From contig CP085826.1 of assembly GCA_020809705.1 (NCBI GenBank), positions 6,510,001-6,574,000 on the forward strand: a DNA stretch of 64,000 nt, given 5' to 3'. The position numbers and the translations under genes were made by a program. The DNA is from Calonectria ilicicola (taxonomy: Eukaryota > Ascomycota > Sordariomycetes > Hypocreales > Nectriaceae). Below the pieces are notes generated by a model. It saw only the letters and a program-made list of their open reading frames with translations, was not told the origin of the DNA and did not search any database. Of the stretch, positions 11,311 to 22,370 are shown in pieces (within the stretch, counting starts at the first letter, position 1; every line of letters begins with the position of its first letter).

Positions 11311-14300
11311 TGTGAATAAAGTGAAAGACCCGATGCTTTACAACCACCTCACAAGCAATCTGAGCGAAATGGGGGTCGTAATCCTCCGGAGGGGGTGTCT
11401 TATGCCGATTCGTATGATGTCAAAATCGTTGATGCGCGTAGGTTTCTGGTGGGGGTTTGTTTACATTGCTGTGGCCCAAGCTCCATACAACAAAAACAAA
11501 GCCGATTACATAACACAGTACGCTATATCTTTGTACTGTTTTTTATACAGTGTTAAGGCGTCACCTGATCAACGATAGCCTCATTCCATAACTCCCAGAC
11601 ATTTCGTGTCTGTAGACAATGTCAGACGTATCATGATGGTTTTCAACGCCCCTCGGCGGCACGCTCAGTCAATTAAAGCATGCGCCAGCTTCGTTGTCGA
11701 ATCCGTTGTGTCTTCGGTAAGAGATGGGCGCCACTATAACGGCTGGCCTATGTTTTCGAGTAGACTAGGGTCCAACAAGCAAGCTCAAGACCTAAGGTCG
11801 CTTGAAGACGCCTCAACGCGCCAAATGATGCCTTTGTCAACGCCGTTTCCATTTTGAATAGCCATGTGGCGACAGTAGCTACCAGCTGGTAGCTTAGAGA
11901 ACCGAGAAAAGATGAAGAGAACACAAATGATCTGACCGTCTCTATATTTGAGAATATGTGCACCACTGTTCCAGGATGACCCAAGTAACCTGCCAAGCCA
12001 GCTCATTATGAAAGTACCCTACCGGGCAACCAGAAAATCACCCAATATAGATTTACATGTATGTTGAAAGTTTCGCCGCCGACTTAGCCGCGCGGTCTTG
12101 GCTCTCTCTCTCTCAGTCAAATTTGTCCACATCACCACGAGAGGTCAAAGCTCTCAGGGGTGACAGCGGATGGCCCGCGCCTTGTCGGGGCGATCTGCAG
12201 ATTCCGCAGTTGAAGGCTTGGTGCGACAAGCAGGGTAACGATCAGGAACAGAAGTGGAACAAAAGAACACACTCAATCGTACCCAACCTGCCTACTTGGG
12301 GTCTACCTTTTCAGGGGCTCTTGACGATTTCTTGGCCTTATGGGGCTCCATCTAAACGTGAAAATGGCAGTGGGTGGCCGAGCTGTTGTGTCATATTGAG
12401 ATTGGATCCGAGGACCATGGGTCGAAACGAATGCGGCCATCGGGTGAGGTTCGTTGGATCTGGCCGTGCTGCCGTCGGAAAGCCTCAGGCTAACGCTAGA
12501 AATTTTCCAGAACCAGAGCGGCCCCACAGCAACCACTTGACCATCCGACCAAACTTCGCCCTGTCAGCTGAGAGCGCCACTCTTTTTCTGCCATGGCACG
12601 TCCACCTTTCCCGAATGGTTTCCTCTAGTTTTGAGAGGCTTACGGTGGGAGGTGTAAGCTAAGCGAGGGATAGCTGCTGTGGCCGGCGCGGTCACGAGAG
12701 ACTATCATCTGATTGTTGGTGCAGACAGTAGTACACCAAAGCCGTTCATCCTCAAGCTCACACTAACTAGATCAACATGCGCGAACCAAGCCGATCTAGC
12801 CTAGTGTAACAAGCCAGCAGAACCTGCTCACGGCATTTTCGAGATTCCTTGCAGGTTGCAAGGGGACTTGGAGGCGGCCGGCCAAGTCCCCGACGGTGGC
12901 CCCCTCGGAAATGCAGCTTCGATGGATAGCTGTCTTTAGGCGAGGCGCATCGACCACCATACAGGGACCTCGATCACACCAAACAGAGGCAGGGATCGGG
13001 TGACGGTCTGATCCCGTCGCTTCGCCGAGCAGGTCCGCCAACAAGGCTCCTCAAAAGGCGCGGCATTATTCTTGCGACGGCGTGTTCTAATGCGCCATCA
13101 TCCATTTCTGCCCCTGAGCGAAGTGGGTTCTTCAACGTCTGCGTTTGCTATAGTCTTATGTATCCTCAGAGCAAGGCGAGATGGTCCAGGCAGGCATTGC
13201 ATCCACCAACATTACCCACCTTGAGGAGCCAAACAAGCGCTCAACGATGTTCTCATCAGAGCTCCCTACCTGGTAACCGCAGGGGTGCTTTAAACATAAG
13301 GCTAATAATGCGGAAGGAGCTCCTAGCGATGGCAACTCTACTGACTCAATTAGTGAAGAGACAGCCCATCAGCCCAGGACATGATCCAATCTCTCCATGG
13401 GAACTTGCAAATCATTTCACGGGACCGGGATGGGCTGTTTGCTGTGCGTTGTTGTTCCATCAGGATATTGCAATTCTATCACAGCTGCGGCTGAGGAAAC
13501 AAGAAGTTGTATGGTGCCAAACAAGTGCAAGCAAAAGTAGATCAACCATCGGCGAAGACCGACTAATGGTACGGTGTGCCGCAATGATCATAATATCCAA
13601 TTGCTGATCCATAATTTGGCGGTGCGGCACGGCGTCATCATCGCATACTGGAAGATTGGATAGCTTTCTCTGTATGCTGCACAATGTCTGCCAGTACCCT
13701 GTCCATTCCGTTCTTTGCGTTCAACCATGAATTCTGTTCCGTTATGTTCTGTTTTGTTTTGGCTTGATGTTGGCTGTGATCAGAATCCCTAAACTTCAAC
13801 ATCGTTGTCCTACTCCTTAGTATTTGAGGTCATCTGTCAATCGAGTCCGTCGGGAGAAACGAGCATCGTTGTGTTGTTGGTTACACTGATACGTATTCAA
13901 GCCAGACCAAAGCGACTACGTTGTTATGCCTGGACATAACAGGGCCAAATGGGCCCTGTCAAGTGATTGGGCAAGGGCAGACCGAGATGCATAGTGGTGG
14001 GGAGAATCACGATCAAGTGTCCAGGGTCAATGCAGCGTGAGCAGGAAACGTCAGTGTTTGCATGTCTTGCCCCTTCGTCAAGCAAATAGAGAGTCCAGGA
14101 TGACAGTCTGATATGCCGTCATTCTTGTGCTACTTGCGAGATGATGGTGTGTGTATTAAGGTCATTTGCCATTGCGGAATCTTGATAATTTGGGACTGAA
14201 GACATTGGCACGGGATATTGAGGGAATATCATCTTTGCACCCAAGTTGTTGGCCTACCTCACACTGAGTGGCCAGCTGCTTGAAGAGGCGACAAGTCTAG

Positions 14301-16540
14301 ACCACGAGCGAGCCATCAATTGATGTCTTGGCAAGAACCTTGTGGAGGCATCATGCCGGCAGCGAGTCCAGGACACGAAATTCGGAGAAATCACCGACGA
14401 TGGATCTCATTGGGGCGACGCTATGGAGCATTACGATGGCAACTGACACCGGGAGGCGTCGCATCAAGCATATGATGAAACAGGCAGAATTCATGGTGAA
14501 CAGATCAGTCAAATATGGGGTTCGCCAAAGTGCCTCACCAAATATGAGCGTCACAGCACTAGCCGAGCCACAAACGTGCTACGTATAATGGTGGATGACC
14601 GGGTCAATAAGGGATTCTCCACAGTCACCGGTGAGTAGGGAGTGCTGACGAGTTGGAGGTTGCGTCGTTTCTTTCTCTCCTCCGGCACATTCGGGAGCAG
14701 CTGCAAGGGCAGATGTTATTCGCGTTGCCGTCGGTGGCCACGGAGCAGCAACAAAATGACGAGGCAGTGGCGTGATAGCTATACGTCCAACATGGTACAG
14801 ATGGAGCAACCTGAAAAGTCGTACTCTTACCCTACAGTCCAATTGTGATAATGGCCGATGACGTACAGAGCAAGACTCCAGAGAATTTTTGCTTTTGCTC
14901 TCCACGGTGGTGGCGGCAGGGACGGTGGGGGGGACTCCGAGGACCCTCAGCTTCTGGCCAGCATCCATAGTCCTCCGTACCAGGACCCTTCCGGTTGGAG
15001 GAAGCGGGGTTTCTGGCGCGTCCAGTTTGGCCGTTTGCGGTTGAATGTGATACTTAAAACGGAGAGCCAATTAATTAGCCATCGTGCCCGGCTCGTGTAT
15101 TGTTGAGAACCGTGGTAGATGCTGTGCCTCGATAGTGCGTGTGTCTACCGATGGAAAAAAAATCTTCGCGAGATGGTGGTCACATTGGGGGAGGCATGGG
15201 TCGCCCCTGTGCCGTATTGGGTGTCGTGGTTTCGATGGTGGCCTACCGGGCTCTAACAATTAAAGTGAGCGACCATCGACCAGCGACCAGGTGGACTGTC
15301 CTTTGGAGGCATAGCGGCAGTGGTAGATGCTGGGTGGTGTGTTGCGTGGATGCTGGCCTGTGCAGGGTTTTCTCGGTGGCTTCTGGGAGAGTGGTGAGGT
15401 TTTTGATGTCGAGTGGGGTCGCTTCCATCCCCTCCAGTCCACAGCTGTGAGTGGCCAGAGCGAGCAGAACGAGCAAAACGACTAAGGTGCGAGGTGGGGG
15501 TCGGCCAAAAAGCCCTGTGCCGCTGCACTGACTGTTCGCTGGAGTCTCTAGAAGCCTGACTCTTGGAGAAGGGGATTCCACTTTTTTTCGACATGGATAA
15601 TGACGGGACGAAGAGGAGTGTGCTTCAGCTGGAGGAGGGAGGGGAGCAAAGACAGCCTGGGTGGGATGGCAGGGACCATTAGAGCGAGAAGACAGAAGCC
15701 AAAAGCGTGAAAATTTCTTCATGATAAGCACGGGGAAGGGCAGGTCTACATAGTAGCGCCCCCAGATGACCGGAGATGCTTGATCCGTCACGGGAGACGG
15801 TGTGTCCGCCTGATGTGCATGTCAATCCTCTGATGGTGTGTGCTTGGCGGGTGCGCGTTCGCTGTGGACAGCCAGCACACAGGCATGTCGTTATAGTGGG
15901 CATAGTGGACATGGTACTTGGTGGACTCTGGGACCCCACCCTCTGGGGTGTCGCCCGGCGCCGAGCTCGCAGGCTCCATTGCCCCCCAATTGGCAGCGTG
16001 ATTGGCCCGTTGCTCCAGTCCTCGCACCAAAGCAGACCGCGCAGGACCGCGCAGGACCGCCCCCTCTCGCAATTCCCATTACATAAAAGAGTACTCGAGT
16101 CTGCCTCCCTTGCGCGCGCAATCCGCCGTCCTCTTCCTGTTATCTTGCTCCCCCAAGAAATCACCAGCGCTCACAGGACACTTGCAGGCGTCGCAGGCGG
16201 CCTTATCTCGCGCATCCCATTTCCCTTACGTTTTTCGACTGTCGCAGTCGCCCAAATCTGCCACATCCCACTGATAGGCGCCATAAACGCGGCCTCCCAG
16301 CCCTCTGCCGCCCGCACTCACCCCCCGTGGACCCCCAACCCTGCCCGTATCTCTACCTCTTTGCGCCCGCAACGCCCGCAAAGCAAAAACCCAGCGGGCG
16401 CACACCTGCTCCAGACTCGACATTTGCGCCCGTCGTCGTCTCGACGTTCCACCTCTCCTACGTAACAGTTTCTCCGTTTTGAGCCTCTGGGGCGTTTGCC
16501 GCACGGCGGCATCGTCTCGAAGCCCCAGTCTGGGGAAGGC
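11311..16540. other. Long non-coding stretch upstream of the bZIP gene, about 5.2 kb
   Basis: No convincing gene. The left end is the promoter of the minus-strand 800-aa gene. GC rises around 12.1-13.1 kb, where a 201-codon frame (12057-12662) lacks recognisable protein character. The last 500 bases before 16541 are strongly C/pyrimidine-rich on the plus strand, as is common for ascomycete promoters and leaders, and probably hold the bZIP transcription start. The size suggests an extended regulatory region or an unannotated non-coding transcript. Confidence 0.4.
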
Positions 16541-18266
16541 ATGGCCGACAAGATGTCCATCGATAAGGCGGATCCAACGCAGCACCAAAACCACAACAAC
16601 CTCAACTCCAACCTCAACGGCCACCAGTCCCGAGACGTTACCGACTCTCCCGCTGCATCTAGCCCGGATAGGGACCAAAACCAAACCAACCCCTCTACCA
16701 ATGCCACTTCCCAAGAGGCTCAACAGCCTAAGCGGAAGGGTGGCCGCAAACCAGTGAGTTACCTTTATCAAATTCTGAACAACACCAGCAATGATATACC
16801 ATGTATGTATGATAACCATACAATGATACATGGTATGCCAATGATTGATACCTCTGTCACAACCCCGCATCAGTTCAATCTACCCCTCAACCATGCTCCC
16901 TTGATAGCACAAATCTTGTGTTACCCGACCATGCTTGATTCCTGCAGCTATGGAAATCAATTCCCCAGTATCCTTTTTTTGTCCTTTGCATTTACCAATC
17001 ACCATTGCCGTCACATATACACAAAATATACACAACCTTAATCCGGCATTTTAATCAATCGCCTGTTCATTTCTCCGCATCATATTATACATCAACAACA
17101 GCTGCAATGCCCGCATCAGTGCTAACTCCCGTCTTCTTAGATTTACGCCACGTCGGAAGAACGCAAACAACGTAATAGGCAGGCTCAGGCCGCCTTCCGT
17201 GAGCGACGCACGGAATACATAAAACAACTCGAAGAGACGATTCGCGTTCATGAATCCAACCTGCACAATCTTCAGACGGCCCATCGCAATGCCGCCGATG
17301 AGTGCTTGATGCTTCGCTACAAGAACTCTCTCCTAGAGCGTATTCTCCTCGAGAAGGGTAAGTCAATTGATCAAAGCTCATTTCAACTCATGTCGCTAAT
17401 CTCTTATCAAGGTATCGATGTGCAATCCGAGCTCCGAGACAAGACTGGGAGTCCCAATCTGGGCCCAACACATATGCCTCAGAACCTGGTCCAGCCGCCT
17501 CCTTTCCAGCGGGCGATTATGAACAGGCATCATCAATCCCGTCGATCTAACTCGCACATCGCACCTAAGGCCGAGCCTGGCGCCCCTCTACCGCCTCCTT
17601 TGCAGCCGCATTCATCTGCCACCTCCCCTAAGAATCGCCCAACCCCGTCATCTCATTCCAACTCACCAAGCAACACCGGCTCCGCCTTTTCCCCTGCGCC
17701 ATCGGATAGCATGTCTATGCGCGGTTCTATCAACAATGTTTCGAGGCCAATGGGTCAGCCACAAATGCACCAGAACTCACAGAACTCCCGCCAATCTATG
17801 TCGCAATCCAATGTGCGAGGAGCTCCGGTAGGCTCTGGCGCATCGTATTACCCCACTCCGGCATTCCAGAACCATATTGAGCAACTTGGTAAGCTTACGA
17901 ATCCCAACATACCACCAAGACCCATCGCATACTGACTCCCATTGGCTAGAACAAGAATATGACGCCCAGGCCGACATGATCGATGATTCCGAGATTGAAA
18001 CCCCTGGTGGTCCTACCCCATACCCATCGGGTTTTAATAGCGACCCCCAGCAACCTATGATGATGTCTCCCGCGTCAAATGGCCCTGGCCACCAAATGAC
18101 ACCATCCCATGAACCACCCCAACAACCCCAAACATCACACTCGTCACAATACCCATCGATGACACAGCTGCTTGATCAGAACCTGGATTGGGACCCTTTC
18201 GGTCTTAGCGCCAGTATGGCATTCCCCTCGCAGCAGTTTCAGTTCGACCAGGCCAACATGCGGTGA
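16541..18266 (+). CDS. bZIP transcription factor, Pap1/Yap-type basic region
   Basis: Four exons: 16541-16753, 17141-17357, 17412-17888 and 17950-18266 (1224 nt, 407 aa). Residues 1-71 are polar and Asn/Gln-rich, ending KRKGGRKP. Exon 2 starts exactly at the bZIP (about 72-144). The basic region holds NRQAQAAFR (83-91), which fits the NxxAQxxFR signature of fungal Pap1/Yap factors. A leucine-zipper coiled coil follows, with YKNSLLERILLEKG at its end. The C-terminal 260 residues are disordered, rich in Pro, Ser, Gln, Asn and Met, and end in an acidic/hydrophobic DQNLDWDPFG segment that could be an activation domain. Only one Cys is obvious (DECLML), so the redox-sensing Cys domains of true Yap1/Pap1 are absent. 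The start is the ATG at 16541; upstream in-frame codons lack an ATG. The first intron (387 nt) is far longer than the others (54 and 61 nt). Confidence 0.88.
16795..16837 (+). other. Bulged 16-bp hairpin inside the bZIP first intron
   Basis: The outer arms ATACCATGTAT (16796-16806) and ATACATGGTAT (16826-16836) are perfect reverse complements. The inner arms GTATG (16807-16811) and CATAC (16817-16821) continue the stem around a 5-nt loop ATAAC. A 4-nt AATG bulge lies on the 3' side, and a T-G wobble can close the base. It starts about 40 nt after the 5' splice site. Confidence 0.7.
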
Positions 18267-21123
18267 AGGGTGATCCCCATCATATGCCCAGTGTAGTAGA
18301 CCTGTTGAATATTTAATTTGACTCGGTCGAAACGGGACTCACCATTATGTTAGGAGGCTCTGCGACCGGCAGAGTGTATGCTGCGGATACCGTCACCAGC
18401 TCGATCCTCACATGACCGACACCCTCTCAGCTTTGAGGGGTCGAGCTTGTCGAGAAGTGCCAGCAATGGTGGCATAACTGACTTTGATCCATATGCCTGC
18501 AAGGTTACGTCTGCGATGAGAGATAGATATATCCCCGCATGGCGAACCTTGATGAATGGGTCAATAGTAGACTCCGAATCGCATCGCATGTCGGATGCCC
18601 TGCAACCGGAATCATGCGAATAAATGCAGCGGATCTCAAGGATGCCGACCAGAGTAACGAGCGTGGCATGATATTTATCATTGATGAATGGATTTGAATA
18701 TCAATCGAGATGGTAAATGCATTTTGGCACATGAAATTTAGCGACATAATCTCCAGCAAAGCGCCATATAATGCTGCATGCCTTTAATACTTGTTACATA
18801 TTAAGAGCTATTTGCCAACGATGTCGCCGGGCGACTTGAGGATGATAGAAAAGGACTATAAAAATGGATGGATATACCTGGAATGAATTGAAGTTTGCCA
18901 TGTGGGCAAGCGATGGGGACTACGGCGATTTAGACGGGAGGAATTCACGAAAAGTTATTACTGATTTGGCGGGAGGGCGTTTTGGATAGTGATGTGCTAT
19001 GTGGCCATTTGTAGTGGAAATGACAGACATGAAGACACTTATTGATTGGCATATTCAAGCGTGAACTCGAGTCCGAAATCCCCAATGTCAATGTGACGAT
19101 TCGATGGATGCCGACCATAAATTGAACTTGATTCATTGATGCCTTTTTCTCACTTAGATCAAGGATTAACCCATGCCGGGTGCTTGATCCATTATTGGTA
19201 GTAATGGGTAGTACAGGCCTTCACGAATATCAATAGCTTACCTATCAACCACTCGCAGATCGATCTGTCTACCCCAGATATGGGAACGGAAACCAGTGGA
19301 TACAATGTTGCTTGAAGTTGGATCCGTCAGAGTGGAGTTGCGAGAATCCATCGAGCCACACTGGAGACACCAAGAAAAAAAAATGAGAATGATATGCCAT
19401 AGCAGAATCAGACCAAGAAACCCCATAAAATGAGACATAAAAACCCCTCGGGTACTTTTGTTCATGAATAATATTCATTAATTTTCTCTCGAATTCCCCC
19501 CTGCATCCGGACTCGGTGAGAAAGGTACTGATGCAATCCGGCATCGGCTAACCAGCCATCAAAATGGCGGCGTAGGGGTGGGATTTTGATGGGAACATGG
19601 GCCCAGCTGAAAGCCTAAACTAGCGCGTCGATCGTCCGTTAGCGGGGCCCGTTGTTGTTCAGAAACGTTGTCCCCTGGATTTTGAATCCTAATGGGAACA
19701 ATGCTTTCGTCACCAGAGTGCTCTGTTTGAGACATGAGAATCGGTTGGGTAGTTATTGCGCCTGGGAATGCATTCTAGAATACAGAGTGTGGTGGTCGAC
19801 AAAGAGCGAGGCCATCAAAAACCCGATGTTACGTTTCGTTCAAAGGAAAAGAGGGAAAAAAAGGAAGGTCGAGCCATGAACATCCCGTCCTGACTAGCGA
19901 TGCTACATAGTAGTTGGAATGGCGGCTTTACTAGTTTTGTTGATTTTCGCCATCAACCTAAATAAGCTCGTGGCTTGCAGTGGTATTTCCCCTTCTCACA
20001 TTGCCTTGGCCCAGTAACTAGCGGGAAGCGGACCGAGCGCACACCAGTGTGTTCATCGAGTCAAGTGGTGGCGACGGTGGCTTCGATCTTGACAGGATGT
20101 ATTTGCTTCACGGCTCCCACGGAATTTGTTGACGAGAATGCACCTTGCTCATTCAAGTGGAGATGGACTGCGTGCTTGGAAGCGAATCGAAATGCTCACT
20201 CTCCCTCCCCAAAAGAAGACCTGCATCTGGAGGTGGTACCAATATAGCTATTTTTGCGTAAATGCTGTGACACTAAATAATAAATCACACGCCAGAAACA
20301 TTGAAACGCAAGGTCCTGAGACTTTTGGTCCCATCCTGTGGTGTAACCTGCCATACCGGAGGAAAATAAAAGTTGCTACAAATCTCAGGCTCTCCTAAAG
20401 TTTTGGTTGGAGAGCAACACGCTTGATGCTGTGACGTGACTCCGTAATCACACGAAACACTACCATCATGAGATCTTTCTTATTGGTACATCGATGTGAG
20501 ATGGTTGCTTCTAGAGGTTTCACGATGTTCTAGCTACCCTATGGGAAAGTATGGTGGGGGAGGTTGAGGGTAGGATTATGATGAATCCCAAATTGCTAGC
20601 TGAGTCTGAGAAAGTATTCACGGCCATGTTTATTTCCCTATTTCAGTTCGAAACGTAGGGCTCATGGGGAATAAACTTCCATTGTCGGGCGCCATATATT
20701 GATCCCCGTGCCTTGATGATCATCTGGATCACAAGGTCTAGCGGGCCGAGGAGCCCGTAGCTCCAAAGGCTTAAGCTTGCTTCGCACGGATCACGTGACA
20801 AACACCTTGTCTTCCCCAGACATTGTTTACTTGCTCCACCAGTGCCAGATGAGGCGCAGGCTTTTTCCTGTTCTGCAACCGCGACTGCACTGCGTTTGCG
20901 CTACCGCTTGCAGAAAGCTACCCGAGTCACAGCATCACTTCACAGTAACATGTGAAGCGTGCAGACTTTGTTCTATTTTCATTGCTCACAGACTATCTGC
21001 TACTAAAAAGAAAACCATAGGTGCATAAGTATCACGATGACGTTTTTCGTTACCCTTGACTCACCGTTGAGATGATAGACGCCTTGCGACAGCCTCGCTT
21101 CCTCAGCACTCTTCCCGATCAAC
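18267..21123. other. Intergenic, about 2.9 kb
   Basis: Bounded by the bZIP 3' end and the WW-gene promoter, both plus strand. It is AT-leaning, with only short frames on both strands and no recognisable proteins. No RNA gene or repeat identified. Confidence 0.4.
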
Positions 21124-21966
21124 ATGTCCCCCTCACCAGAGTCGGCCGCCCAGGAGGTGCCTGTCACTGCAGACCTCACCGAAAAACCCGCCAACCATGT
21201 CGACCACAGTAAACAAGACCAGCAGGACGACAAACCCGGCTCTGAAGCCCCCGCCGAGTCCGACCCGGAATCCGAGCCATCCAGCGTACCAGACGAGGCA
21301 CCCGCTGCTGTCGATGCGCCGCCCCTCCCAAACGAGCCTGTTCCGGGAGAACCACCCTTGCCAAGTGAACCGACTCCTGATGGACCCCCACTGCCCAAGG
21401 AGCCTGTGCCTGGGCCTTCTGACGATGGATGGGACTGTCAATGGGATCCCAACAACCAAGCCTGGTATTTCGTGAATCGCTTCACTGGCAAGACGCAGTG
21501 GGACAACCCGCGAATTCCTACCGACTCTTCCGCAGCTGCGAGCTCCTCTGCTGCTGCTCCTCAGCCTCCCACAACGGAGACACCTGCTGCTGGGGGCTAT
21601 AATCCTGCGATTCATGGCGATTATGACCCCAATGCCTGGTATGCAAAGGGCGACAAAGACGATGAGACTGAAGCATCGTCAAGCACCAATGCCCATGATT
21701 CATATACTGTGACAGCCTCCTTCAACCGCTTCACCGGCCAGTTTCAGACTGACGAAATGGGACCCGGCCGTCACTCCGATGACGCCAAATCACGGCGACA
21801 GATGAACGCCTTTTTCGACGTCGATGCCGCCGCAAACGCCCACGATGGCCGTAGTCTCAAGGCCGAGCGTGCCGGTAAGAAGCCCTCCAAATCCGAGGTC
21901 AAGGCCTTCAAGGAGAAGCGGCGTGCGCGTAAGGAAGAGAAGCGCCGCGCCTGGCTGCGGGACTAG
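21124..21966 (+). CDS. WW-domain protein with PPLP motifs
   Basis: Intronless, 280 aa. Residues 1-60 are acidic and polar. Residues 60-98 are Pro/Glu-rich and hold three PPLP motifs in a repeated (P)PPLPxEPxP frame. A single WW domain lies at about 100-132, with first Trp W103, aromatic YFVN and second signature Trp in GKTQWDNP. A linker rich in Ser/Ala follows, then a NPAIHGDYDPNAWY segment and a NRFTGQFQ stretch. The C-terminus is strongly basic (KAFKEKRRARKEEKRRAWLRD region), like a nuclear signal. WW domains bind proline-rich ligands; PPLP is the known ligand class of FBP11/FBP21-type WW domains in splicing and transcription factors. A nuclear RNA-processing role is inference. The ATG at 21124 follows CAAC and is the first in frame. 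Confidence 0.87.
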   Translation: MSPSPESAAQEVPVTADLTEKPANHVDHSKQDQQDDKPGSEAPAESDPESEPSSVPDEAPAAVDAPPLPNEPVPGEPPLPSEPTPDGPPLPKEPVPGPSDDGWDCQWDPNNQAWYFVNRFTGKTQWDNPRIPTDSSAAASSSAAAPQPPTTETPAAGGYNPAIHGDYDPNAWYAKGDKDDETEASSSTNAHDSYTVTASFNRFTGQFQTDEMGPGRHSDDAKSRRQMNAFFDVDAAANAHDGRSLKAERAGKKPSKSEVKAFKEKRRARKEEKRRAWLRD

Positions 21967-22370
21967 ACGGATGGAAAAGCGATGATATCTTGCAGTGTTG
22001 CCGAATCGATGATTCGCAACACATGGTATCTTCACTTGGTTCCTTGGGATTTTGGAGAAATCACCATCACTGGGTAGCGGCGTTTGACGGGGGATAACGG
22101 TAGGTAAAGGGGGGGGTGTATTTTTATGCCGGCACGGAAACTGCTGGGACAGAAGCTGAGAGTGACGCTTTTTTACTTTGATTTCTATCTTTTCCTTTTT
22201 TGCGTATATGAGATACCAGGCCATAGGTGGCAGACCTTGGAGACCCGCAGTCTCGCCTTGTATACGGACCGCCAGTTAGAGGTTCCGAAACCAAAAATCA
22301 ATTATAAATTCAGAATCTATACCCAATAAAATGGCTTGAGCCACACTATATGCATCTCCTTGCTTTTAAT
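21967..22370. other. Convergent 3' region between the WW gene and RIX1
   Basis: The 404 bp hold both 3' UTRs. An AATAAA lies at 22325-22330 on the plus strand. No other feature. Confidence 0.5.
22325..22330 (+). terminator. Candidate poly(A) signal AATAAA
   Basis: A canonical hexamer about 360 nt after the WW-gene stop, just before the convergent RIX1 gene. It is a candidate only, since fungal 3'-end signals are degenerate. Confidence 0.3.

Noticed and set aside
12057..12662. 201-codon plus-strand frame
   Set aside because: Irregular composition (many Trp, Cys and Arg), no family signature, no splice partners; likely chance in GC-richer DNA.
16754..17140. HAC1/XBP1-type unconventional Ire1 intron in the bZIP gene
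   Set aside because: Ends are conventional GTGAGT..TTAG with a GCTAAC branch site; the hairpin is internal and not at the splice sites; the basic region is Yap-like, not Hac1-like.
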